7,625 bases of DNA from Caldisericia bacterium (GTDB lineage: Bacteria; Caldisericota; Caldisericia; UBA6126; JAGPKI01), in the NCBI GenBank assembly GCA_018054005.1, contig JAGPKI010000071.1, positions 1-7,625 of the forward strand, in the 5' to 3' direction. The stretch's first letter is position 1. Every line of letters begins with the position of its first letter. Shown here piece after piece: positions 1-6,098 of the stretch. Position numbers and translations under genes: made by a program. The notes beneath the pieces are model-generated. The model had not been told where the DNA came from and ran no database searches. It was given only the letters and a program-made list of their open reading frames with translations.

Positions 1-81
1 CCTTTACTTTTTATTTGTAAGGGTTAATAATAAACAAACTGATAATACAAGAAACTTTGACGTTCTACGTGATAAAGTAGT

Positions 82-1302
82 CTATTGTTTTATATTTGCT
101 GGCTTTTTAAGAACATTTCCTGCCCCTATGTCTGTGAAATTTACATCAATTTGAGCCCAGCTATTACTTTCAATATCATAAGCATTTTTGCCTTTTATTC
201 TTGTTATTACCCTATTTAGTTTAAGATCATCAAGAGAATCAATAATCCATATTGTTACATCAATAGTTTTTTCTTTAGGAGCATTTGTTTTGGACTTTAT
301 TGTAAATTTCCTTGTATTATATCCATTCATTTTTTCTTTCCCAATTTCCTTGATTTCAACATCAGGGTCTTCAAAGTTAAAGAAGTAAAGAACATTCTGT
401 AGATCCATCTGTATTGGTGTATCAGGTTGAGAGGGTACAGTGGCAAAATCTGCAACTTTCCAGTCATTCCCAACTTTTCTATAAATCTCATTGCCAAAAT
501 ATAAGATTTCACCTTTTTCGACATATTCATCATATATCAAGTGTTTCGTGTATCTGTCCATTGATACTAACCAATATTCATGTTTTTCATTTTCAGGATA
601 GATTATTCTTATACTATGAGCTTTATAATCTTCTAAGTAAGAGGGAGAAATTGCATATTCTACATTTCTCTTGGCTTCAGTTGTTTGAGTGCTACTTGTT
701 TTACCAAGTGGTTTCAGCTTAAAAGTGGTTGCATTTATTCCCCTTGTCAATTTAACTGTTGTATTCAATGGTTCATAACCCACTGCAGTAACCCAGGTGC
801 TGAATTCTCCAATAGGTAATTTCTCCATTTTAAATTTTCCACTTTTGTCAGTTTTAACGATATTGCTTCCAATTTGTACTGTTGCACCATCAATTGGTTT
901 TTGGTCTGCATCACTAACTACGCTACCATTAAGAGAACAGGGCTTGGGAACAATTTCTGATATATAAAAATCCTCCTGGTTTCTGCCTTTATTGAGAATT
1001 ACATTTTTCTCATAGTCACTATAACCAGATTTAGTTGCCTTTAATGTATAATAACCTTCTTTGCAGTAAATCTGGTATTTTCCTTCACCATCAGTTTTCC
1101 CTGTATAGGTTTTATCCGAAGTAGTACTTTTAAGGTCAATCTTTACACCATATACTGGTTTTTGTTTTTCAACATCTGTCACCACTCCAACTAAAACAGT
1201 TTCACTCTCCTTAACTTTACTACAACCTTCTAAAAATAATCCCTGAAAAATAATCAATAGGGATATAGTGATTAAAATAGCTTTTTTTAAAATCTTATTC
1301 AT
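82..1302 (-). CDS. Lipoprotein with two carboxypeptidase-regulatory-like domains and a possible LolA/LprG-like C-terminal domain
   Basis: 406 aa, predicted to be an exported, lipid-anchored surface or periplasmic protein. Residues 1-26 form a signal peptide: a Lys-rich start, a hydrophobic core at about 8-24, and the lipobox-like L24-E25-G26-C27. Glu at -2 is unusual, so lipidation of C27 is likely rather than certain. Residues about 37-113 and 124-197 are two copies of a CarboxypepD_reg-like (Ig-like, beta-rich) domain, each with the pattern G.V.D.....P..G..V, then a T/D-rich turn and G.Y/F. A Thr/Ser-rich linker (200-213) leads to a beta-rich C-terminal half (214-406). Its pattern (WKVADF, then a G-Y-N-T-R-K strand, then IWIID, then an F-T-D-I-G motif before a Pro) resembles LolA/LprG/LppX-type lipoprotein-fold domains. 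That resemblance is inference from pattern only. The ATG has an ideal Shine-Dalgarno that lies within the 3' end of the upstream ATPase gene, 3 bp away, so the two are probably co-translated. It is the last gene of the cluster. Confidence 0.8.
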   Translation of the reverse strand: MNKILKKAILITISLLIIFQGLFLEGCSKVKESETVLVGVVTDVEKQKPVYGVKIDLKSTTSDKTYTGKTDGEGKYQIYCKEGYYTLKATKSGYSDYEKNVILNKGRNQEDFYISEIVPKPCSLNGSVVSDADQKPIDGATVQIGSNIVKTDKSGKFKMEKLPIGEFSTWVTAVGYEPLNTTVKLTRGINATTFKLKPLGKTSSTQTTEAKRNVEYAISPSYLEDYKAHSIRIIYPENEKHEYWLVSMDRYTKHLIYDEYVEKGEILYFGNEIYRKVGNDWKVADFATVPSQPDTPIQMDLQNVLYFFNFEDPDVEIKEIGKEKMNGYNTRKFTIKSKTNAPKEKTIDVTIWIIDSLDDLKLNRVITRIKGKNAYDIESNSWAQIDVNFTDIGAGNVLKKPANIKQ

Positions 1303-1305
1303 AAA

Positions 1306-2874
1306 TTATTCCTCCTTTTCTTCATTTGGGTAAACAACAACAAACCTTCGAGGTTCATCTCCAAAACTTTCAGAATTTAACCCATATCTTCGAGCGATTT
1401 GATGTTCAATCTTTCTAATTTTTGCATCTGTTGGCGGTAAATTTAATGGGGTTTTGGTATATAATACATTCTCAATCATCTTCTCTATATGTTCTAAATC
1501 AGTAAAAGAAATAGAATTTTGTTTTTTCATCTTTTCTATGAACTTTTTAATTTCATGAAGAGTATTCTCAGGAATTGAATAAATCGGAATTCCTATATCT
1601 TCAGCAACTCTTAAAGCTTCAGGATTTTTTCGCCTATAAACCTCTGTAGTAAAAACTGTAGTAGCTTCTGTTAGTTTCTTTACAACTTTATAATTAATAT
1701 GTGCAGAGTGTATTGCCCTATTTAAATAACTCACACTTATGCCAAAAGGATAAATTTTCAGGGGAGGAGTATTAATTTCTTCTTCTTCAACTTGAAAATC
1801 TTCTTCCTCAAAATATTCCTCTTCAAAATCTCCGCCTTTTTCGGCTAAATCTGCTTTCTTTATTTCAGTAGAACCATCTTCTCTCTTATTTCTCCATTCA
1901 GGAGAAATTGGAAAACCTCTCAAATATCTGTCAACAGTTTTGGATACATCTTTATATATTGCATATTCGTCTCTACCATGTATTTCTATTAAGATATCAA
2001 AGGTTGGAGATGAGGTTCTTTCAAGAACAGTCTTCTGAGTCCCTCTCCTTGATGCTTCTTCGTCGCTAAGTATTACACTTGTAATGCCTCCAACGAGGTC
2101 ACTTAATGTAGGATTAAATATTATATTATCAAGAGTATTACCATGAGCAGTAGCTATGAGCTGAACACCTCTCTCTGCAATGGTTCTGCATGCTGCAGCT
2201 TCTTGTTCGGTTCCTATTTCGTCAATTATAATTACCTCTGGCATATGATTTTCTACAGCTTCGATCATTACCTGATACTGTTCTTTGTTGTAAGGAACTT
2301 GCATTCTTCTTGCTAAACCAATACCAGAGTGAGGTATATCACCATCTCCTGCAATCTCATTTGATGTATCAACTACTACAACTCTCTTTTTAAGTTCTAC
2401 GCTTAATATTCTTGCAGCTTCTCTAAGTAATGTTGTCTTACCAACTCCTGGTTTTCCAAGTAAGAGAATGCTTTTACCTGATTCAAATAAATCTTTAACT
2501 ATGTCAATTATCCCAAAAACTGCTCTTCCAATACGGCAGGTTAAACCAACTATTTCACCTTTTCTGTTCCTTATTGCTGAAATCCTGTGGAGTGTTCTTT
2601 CAATTCCAGCTCTATTATCTCTATCAAATTCTCCAATAGACTTAGTAACAATATCAATATCTTCTCGAGTTACAGGCGTTTCTCTTAAATATTCCATATA
2701 ATTAAGAAATCTTGCTTCAGGCTTTTTACCAAGGTCCAAAACAACTTCAATAAGATCAGAAAAATTATCAAGTTTTATGAGTGATTCTTTTAAATCCTCA
2801 GGGAAAATATTGAGAAATTTTTCAACTTCAAAATCTAATTTTTGAGATTCTTTTTCTTCAACTAATTTACTCAT
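1306..2874 (-). CDS. R3H-domain ATPase of the SpoIIIAA/Ycf45 type
   Basis: 522 aa, a cytoplasmic P-loop ATPase with a single-stranded nucleic-acid-binding R3H domain. An N-terminal conserved segment (about 19-60, ending in VVLDLGKKPEARF) precedes the ATPase core. The core has Walker A G140-KPGVGKTT-148, a D169-T-S-N-E-I segment, Walker B EVIIIDEI at 213-220 (D218, E219) and an ATAHGNTL sensor-like segment at 241-248. This is the arrangement of SpoIIIAA and cyanobacterial/plastid Ycf45. Residues 349-367 are an acidic insert with 12 Asp/Glu in 19. Residues about 372-450 form a second conserved region of the long family members. The R3H domain follows at about 455-516, with the RxxxH signature R487...H491 and YGLNSESFGDEPRRFVVV. 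Plain SpoIIIAA lacks R3H, so a sporulation role should not be assumed and the family's cellular function is poorly defined. The start is fixed by an in-frame TAG at 2881-2883. AGGGGG lies only 2 nt from the ATG, which is unusually close. The stop is 3 bp before the lipoprotein start. Confidence 0.9.
   Translation of the reverse strand: MSKLVEEKESQKLDFEVEKFLNIFPEDLKESLIKLDNFSDLIEVVLDLGKKPEARFLNYMEYLRETPVTREDIDIVTKSIGEFDRDNRAGIERTLHRISAIRNRKGEIVGLTCRIGRAVFGIIDIVKDLFESGKSILLLGKPGVGKTTLLREAARILSVELKKRVVVVDTSNEIAGDGDIPHSGIGLARRMQVPYNKEQYQVMIEAVENHMPEVIIIDEIGTEQEAAACRTIAERGVQLIATAHGNTLDNIIFNPTLSDLVGGITSVILSDEEASRRGTQKTVLERTSSPTFDILIEIHGRDEYAIYKDVSKTVDRYLRGFPISPEWRNKREDGSTEIKKADLAEKGGDFEEEYFEEEDFQVEEEEINTPPLKIYPFGISVSYLNRAIHSAHINYKVVKKLTEATTVFTTEVYRRKNPEALRVAEDIGIPIYSIPENTLHEIKKFIEKMKKQNSISFTDLEHIEKMIENVLYTKTPLNLPPTDAKIRKIEHQIARRYGLNSESFGDEPRRFVVVYPNEEKEE
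1311..1318 (-). promoter_or_regulatory. Lipoprotein ribosome-binding site embedded in the ATPase gene
   Basis: AAAGGAGG lies 8 nt before the lipoprotein ATG and is formed by the codons for the last Glu/Lys residues of the ATPase. Ribosomes finishing the ATPase stop 3 bp before the lipoprotein start, the usual arrangement for translational coupling. Confidence 0.8.
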
Positions 2875-2915
2875 ATCCCCCTAATAAATTTTTTAAATCT
2901 AATATAATATAAATC

Positions 2916-2944
2916 ATTCATAAATATTATACCCTCATAGTCAA
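2916..2944 (-). promoter_or_regulatory. Weak promoter candidate upstream of the R3H ATPase gene
   Basis: The 66-bp gap between plsC and the ATPase gene holds TTGACT (2944-2939), a five-of-six match to the -35 consensus, with a partial -10 TATGAA (2922-2917) 16 bp away. A perfect TATAAT (2931-2926) is also present but too close to TTGACT to pair with it and lacks another -35. One of these may drive the ATPase-lipoprotein pair. The DNA is very AT-rich, so chance matches are likely. Confidence 0.28.
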
Positions 2945-3507
2945 GAAAGGTTCTCTAAAGCTTGAGTGGCTTTAACTACAAATTCTTTAATACTATTACA
3001 AAAAATCGGCTTCCCAAACTTAACAGTGACTTTAGGTCTAAATTTCTTTAATGTTAATATTTCCTCTGTTTCAGTGATATAAACAGGAATAACTGGCACT
3101 TTTGCTTTTATAGAAAGAAAAGCAAAACCTGCTTTTAATGGAAGTAGCTCTTTCTTGAGATTCCTTGTTCCTTCACCAAAAATGAGGAGAAGTTTGCCAC
3201 CCTTTAATAAGTCAATAGAATGATTTAAGCTCTTTCTATCCAAGACATTTCTTTTAGCAGGAAAAGCCCCTAAAGCTCTTATTATTGAACCAAAAATAGG
3301 AATATTAAATAATTCTTCTTTGGCAAAAAAATAAGTTCTTCTGTAATGTATCGCACAACCAACCGTAAAAGGATCTGCATAACTTCTATGGTTTGAAAGA
3401 ATTATAGCTCCACCAGTTTTAGGAATATTTTCTAAACCTATAATTTTATAATCACACCTTAAGTGAAGAAAAATCCTTAAAATTATCCATGCAAACCAAT
3501 AAAACAT
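2941..3507 (-). CDS. plsC: PlsC-type lysophospholipid acyltransferase (1-acyl-sn-glycerol-3-phosphate acyltransferase family)
   Basis: 188 aa. The family transfers an acyl chain to the sn-2 position of lysophosphatidic acid, giving phosphatidic acid, at the cytoplasmic face of the membrane. All four PlsC blocks are visible. Block I is NHRSYADP, with the catalytic HX4D pair H40 and D45. Block II is KEELFNIPIFG (63-73) followed by GAFPAKR (80-86). Block III is FGEGTRN (110-116, E112, R115). Block IV is VPVIPVYI (137-144). The usual block III is FPEGTR, and here Gly replaces Pro. An N-terminal hydrophobic helix (2-14) would anchor it to the membrane, and about 190 aa is a normal short-form length. 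The ATG follows TAAGGTG at very short spacing, which is a weak ribosome site, but the gene starts only 14 bp after the M50 stop, so coupling can help. Paralogues of this family acylate other lipids, so the symbol reflects family rather than proven substrate. Confidence 0.88.
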   Translation of the reverse strand: MFYWFAWIILRIFLHLRCDYKIIGLENIPKTGGAIILSNHRSYADPFTVGCAIHYRRTYFFAKEELFNIPIFGSIIRALGAFPAKRNVLDRKSLNHSIDLLKGGKLLLIFGEGTRNLKKELLPLKAGFAFLSIKAKVPVIPVYITETEEILTLKKFRPKVTVKFGKPIFCNSIKEFVVKATQALENLS

Positions 3508-3521
3508 ACACCTTAAACTCT

Positions 3522-4118
3522 TTAAAGAAACAAATTAAAAAAGAACATTGTTATTGGTCCAACTACTAAATCAATTAATGGAGTAAAAGCAATAATAATT
3601 ATGATGATCATAAAGCCAAATCTTTCGAGCCAACTTAATATATATTCATATTTGGGCGGAGTCACTAAAATCAAAAGCCTTGAACCATCAAGGGGTGGTA
3701 TAGGAATTAAGTTAAATATTGCTAATGCTATATTAATAAATATTAATGTTTGAATAAATAAATCTAAATAACCTAATCCAAATGGGACAATCAATCTTCT
3801 CAGAAGAGATGAAACGAATGCGAGCCCTAAATTAGATAGTGGTCCTGCGAGAGAGACTATCACAGTACCTTTTTTATAATCCTTAAAATTATATGGATTT
3901 ATTGGTACTGGCTTTGCCCATCCAAATCTAAATAAAATAAGCATAATAGTGCCAATCGGATCAAGATGATTTAATGGATTTAATGAAAGTCTCCCATGCA
4001 ATTCTGGGGTTCTATCTCCCATTTTAACAGCTGCGTAGGCATGAAAGAATTCATGAACAGTAATAGCTATGAGTACAGCAGGAACATTTATTAGTAGCTC
4101 TAACCAATTAAAATTCAT
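3522..4118 (-). CDS. Site-2-protease-like zinc metallopeptidase, M50 family
   Basis: 198 aa polytopic intramembrane metalloprotease. The zinc motif HEFFH is at 22-26 (H22, E23, H26) in the first hydrophobic segment. The family motif LNPLNHLDPIG (46-56) and GWAKPVPINP (66-75) follow, then a membrane segment beginning with AGPLSN (91-96). The third-ligand motif NLIPIPPLDG (136-145, D144) and a C-terminal hydrophobic segment containing six consecutive Ile complete it. The order and size match the short bacterial S2P-like subgroup that lacks a PDZ domain, whose substrates are mostly unknown. An upstream in-frame ATG at 4244 would add 42 residues that overlap the rubrerythrin gene by 122 bp and look nothing like the family. 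The ATG at 4118 starts right before the first hydrophobic helix, 4 bp after the rubrerythrin stop, with GAAGAG (4129-4134) 10 nt upstream, so it is preferred. Confidence 0.9.
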   Translation of the reverse strand: MNFNWLELLINVPAVLIAITVHEFFHAYAAVKMGDRTPELHGRLSLNPLNHLDPIGTIMLILFRFGWAKPVPINPYNFKDYKKGTVIVSLAGPLSNLGLAFVSSLLRRLIVPFGLGYLDLFIQTLIFINIALAIFNLIPIPPLDGSRLLILVTPPKYEYILSWLERFGFMIIIIIIAFTPLIDLVVGPITMFFFNLFL

Positions 4119-4122
4119 TAAT

Positions 4123-4707
4123 TTAGTACTCTTCGCACTTGACTTGATAGAAACTCTTAGAGTGATCGCAGGATGGACACTTTTCTGGTGGTTCTTTACC
4201 AAAGTGAACATAACCACATTCCCTGCAAACCCAGAAAATTTCATTATTTTTCTTAAAGACAGTTCCTGCTTCTACCTCTTTAAGGATTTTTCCATATCTT
4301 TCTTCATGGTGAGCTTCAGCTTTTCCAATAGAACGAAGCCTTCTTGCAATCTCTGGAAAACCCTCGCTCTCCGCAATATCAGCAAATTCTGGATACATTG
4401 TGGTATTTTCATAGTGTTCGCCAGCAATTGCTGCTTTTAAATTTTCAGCAGTGCTACCAAGAACGAGTGGAACAGATGCTTCTACTGTGAGTTCAGGAAG
4501 ATTCTCTCCAGTTTTACTTAGCACCTCTTTAAGCATTTTAAAATCCCATTTTGCATGCTCTTTTTCATTGTCAGCAGTAATAGTAAAAATTTCAGCAATT
4601 TGCTCAAAGCCTTCTTCTCTTGCGACTTTAGAATAAAAGGTATACCTATTCCTTGCCTGACTCTCACCAATAAAAGCTATTGCTAAATTCTTAGCTGTTT
4701 TAACCAC
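4123..4707 (-). CDS. Rubrerythrin (diiron peroxidase with C-terminal rubredoxin domain)
   Basis: 194 aa cytoplasmic non-haem iron protein that reduces hydrogen peroxide to water in anaerobes, taking electrons from rubredoxin-type carriers. The ferritin-like four-helix domain (about 1-145) shows the expected carboxylate and His ligands: E15 in GESQARNRY, ExxH at E48/H51 in DNEKEHAKW, ExxE at E97/E100 in GEHYENTTMY, and E131 with H134 in EAHHEERY. The C-terminal rubredoxin-like domain (about 155-194) has C161-x2-C164-G and C177-x2-C180 for one Fe(SCys)4 site. The start codon is GTG, set by a GAGGAGG Shine-Dalgarno 6 nt upstream; no ATG fits. The stop is 4 bp ahead of the M50 gene, so the two are very likely co-transcribed. 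The length matches the standard family size and all motifs are intact. Confidence 0.95.
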   Translation of the reverse strand: MVKTAKNLAIAFIGESQARNRYTFYSKVAREEGFEQIAEIFTITADNEKEHAKWDFKMLKEVLSKTGENLPELTVEASVPLVLGSTAENLKAAIAGEHYENTTMYPEFADIAESEGFPEIARRLRSIGKAEAHHEERYGKILKEVEAGTVFKKNNEIFWVCRECGYVHFGKEPPEKCPSCDHSKSFYQVKCEEY

Positions 4708-4713
4708 AAAAAA

Positions 4714-4720
4714 CCTCCTC
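4714..4720 (-). promoter_or_regulatory. Ribosome-binding site deciding the rubrerythrin GTG start
   Basis: GAGGAGG is placed 6 nt before the GTG at 4707. No in-frame ATG lies near it, and the first downstream Met would remove the E15 iron ligand, so the GTG is the start. Confidence 0.85.
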
Positions 4721-4727
4721 TATAAAA

Positions 4728-4733
4728 ATTATA
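4728..4733 (-). promoter_or_regulatory. Possible -10 box (TATAAT) upstream of rubrerythrin
   Basis: An exact TATAAT lies on the coding strand in the 55-bp gap before rubrerythrin. The -35 region at 17 bp (AAATTC) is poor, and the start of transcription would fall close to the ribosome-binding site. It could serve a rubrerythrin/M50/plsC unit, but the support is slight. Confidence 0.22.
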
Positions 4734-4762
4734 TTTAAACTTTAAAGAAAGAATTTAAAATA

Positions 4763-5308
4763 TTACAAACCAAGCTCATTGCTAATACCCCTCATAGCTT
4801 CGAGACATATTGATATAAACTTTTCTAAATCAAGCTCTAATTCCTCACAACTTTTTATTTGTTCACGATTTGCACCCTTTGCAAATCTTTTCTCTTTAAA
4901 TCTATTAATAACAAAATTAGTATCAACTGCTTTAAGAGATTTTTCCGGGTGCATAAGTGTCGCCGCCACAATTAAGCCAGTTAGTGGATCAACTGCATAA
5001 AGAGCTTTAGCAATTTTCGTAACTCTCGCTGAATTGCCAGGATGAGCTCTTACAGCATCAATAATCTCATTATCTATTCCATTTTTCTCTAAAATATCTC
5101 CACCAACTAAACCATGCTTTGAGAAATCATCACCTATAAGCTCATAGTCTATATCATGCATTAGTCCAGCAAGAGCCCACTTATCTTCATCTTCTCCAAA
5201 TTCTTTAGCTAATCTCTTCATGCAGGCTTCAGTTGCAAACATATGTTTAAGTAGATTTTCGCTCTTTACATTTTGCTTAAGCAATTCTAAAGCTTCGTCT
5301 CTATTCAT
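4763..5308 (-). CDS. HD-domain (HDIG-like) phosphohydrolase
   Basis: 181 aa cytoplasmic protein of the HD superfamily (small predicted hydrolases, HDIG type). Visible metal-ligand residues are H22 (LLKHMFATE), the H51-D52 doublet in GLMHDIDYE, H65 (SKHGLVGG), H89 (VRAHPG) and D107 (YAVDPLTG). This matches the usual H...HD...H...H...D order. Members hydrolyse phosphate esters of nucleotides or related metabolites, but the substrate cannot be read from the sequence. The ATG at 5308 begins with the typical NRDEALELLKQNV helix. The nearest Shine-Dalgarno, GGAGAA at 5319-5324, is 10 nt from this ATG but better placed for a 4-codon mini-ORF that begins at 5315 and ends inside this gene. A TATAAT-based promoter candidate lies just upstream. 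The HAD gene stops 73 bp before it. Confidence 0.88.
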   Translation of the reverse strand: MNRDEALELLKQNVKSENLLKHMFATEACMKRLAKEFGEDEDKWALAGLMHDIDYELIGDDFSKHGLVGGDILEKNGIDNEIIDAVRAHPGNSARVTKIAKALYAVDPLTGLIVAATLMHPEKSLKAVDTNFVINRFKEKRFAKGANREQIKSCEELELDLEKFISICLEAMRGISNELGL

Positions 5309-5343
5309 AACTCATAAATTCTCCATTAAAATTTAATAAAACT

Positions 5344-5372
5344 ATTATAAGGTTTAATCCTAATAAAAACAA
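5344..5372 (-). promoter_or_regulatory. Candidate sigma-70-type promoter upstream of the HD gene
   Basis: On the coding strand, TTGTTT (5372-5367) is separated by exactly 17 bp from a perfect TATAAT (5349-5344). Transcription would begin near 5337, leaving a leader of roughly 28 nt that includes the GGAGAA ribosome site. The -35 box matches the consensus only at TTG. It would make the HD gene and what follows independent of the HAD/propeller transcript. Confidence 0.4.
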
Positions 5373-5381
5373 AATGGATAA

Positions 5382-6047
5382 TTAAAAGAAGTTTAATAAC
5401 TCCAGAGGGTCCTGAATTAAAGCTTTTGCGCCTGCTTCTAAAAGCTCTTCTTTTGTACGAAAACCCCATAAAGCTCCAACTGGATACATCCCAGCTGCCA
5501 AAGCAGTTTTCATATCAATGCCACTATCGCCAAGATAAATAAATTCTTCAGTTGAAAGTTTCATAGTGTTTGCTATCTCAAATACAGAAGTTGGATCTGG
5601 TTTTTTAGGAACATTATCTCTTGCTCCAAGTACAACTTCAAATTTTGCTTTTGGTAAAAGCTTACTCACCATTATTTTTGTGAATTTGTCTTGCTTATTG
5701 GAAAAAACTGCCATCCTAATACCTTTCTCCATAAGCTTATCAAGTAATTCAGGAATATTGTCATAAGGGTGAGTTGTATCAAAACAATGTTTTTCATACT
5801 CTCTAAGTAATTCATTAACCAATTTTTTAATTAAATTTTCATCTTTTACATCATCTGGAAGAGCTTTAATTACGAGTTCTTCCACGCCACCTCCTGCTAA
5901 ATACTTGTAATCGCTTACAGGATGCGGAGAAAAGCCAAACCTAACTATTACATTATTCATAGAATTAGCAAGGTCAGTTAGCGTATTCAGTAATGTTCCA
6001 TCAAGATCAAAAACCACTGCTTTAAATTTATCTTTAGTCTGCTTCAT
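5382..6047 (-). CDS. HAD-superfamily phosphatase, phosphoglycolate phosphatase (Gph)-like
   Basis: 221 aa soluble hydrolase of the haloacid dehalogenase superfamily, subfamily IA. Motif I is FDLDGTLLNT with nucleophile D14 and acid/base D16. A C1-type helical cap follows at about 20-85. Motif II is VFSNK (S116). Motif III is the Lys of KKPDP (K148/K149). Motif IV is YLGDSGIDM (D174, D178), followed by AALAAGM and the WGFRTKEEL segment typical of Gph and related phosphatases. Gph removes phosphate from 2-phosphoglycolate, but close relatives act on pyrophosphate, sugar phosphates or other esters, so the exact substrate is left open. The ATG has AAAGGAA (6058-6064) 10 nt upstream. It lies 51 bp after the propeller gene with no terminator between, so it may share its transcript. 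Confidence 0.9.
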   Translation of the reverse strand: MKQTKDKFKAVVFDLDGTLLNTLTDLANSMNNVIVRFGFSPHPVSDYKYLAGGGVEELVIKALPDDVKDENLIKKLVNELLREYEKHCFDTTHPYDNIPELLDKLMEKGIRMAVFSNKQDKFTKIMVSKLLPKAKFEVVLGARDNVPKKPDPTSVFEIANTMKLSTEEFIYLGDSGIDMKTALAAGMYPVGALWGFRTKEELLEAGAKALIQDPLELLNFF

Positions 6048-6098
6048 AATATTAATATTCCTTTCTTTAAATTAGCATCTTATATTCTGTAATTTCTA

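Noticed and set aside
55..77. Hairpin CTTT...ACGT-TCT-ACGT...AAAG after the lipoprotein stop, as a terminator
   Set aside because: Only 4+4 paired bases with an unequal internal bulge, and the following T-rich stretch (TTTCTTG) is interrupted. It is too weak to call a Rho-independent terminator.
414..722. Plus-strand 102-codon open frame inside the lipoprotein gene
   Set aside because: Antisense shadow; the composition looks like reverse-complemented beta-rich coding sequence and no start signal is present.
1306..2874. Calling the ATPase a sporulation protein SpoIIIAA and the organism a spore former
   Set aside because: The protein is much longer than SpoIIIAA, has an R3H domain and is not followed by spoIIIAB-AH genes. 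The wider Ycf45-like family occurs in non-sporulating lineages.
3568..3612. Ile-codon-rich low-complexity tract in the M50 gene as a possible repeat or slippage site
   Set aside because: It encodes a run of Ile in a membrane helix using mixed ATT/ATA/ATC codons, so it is ordinary hydrophobic coding sequence rather than a simple repeat.
4069..4440. Plus-strand 123-codon open frame antisense to rubrerythrin and M50
   Set aside because: Lies entirely opposite two genes with intact family motifs. The translation is low-complexity and hydrophobic, with no recognisable domain or ribosome site.
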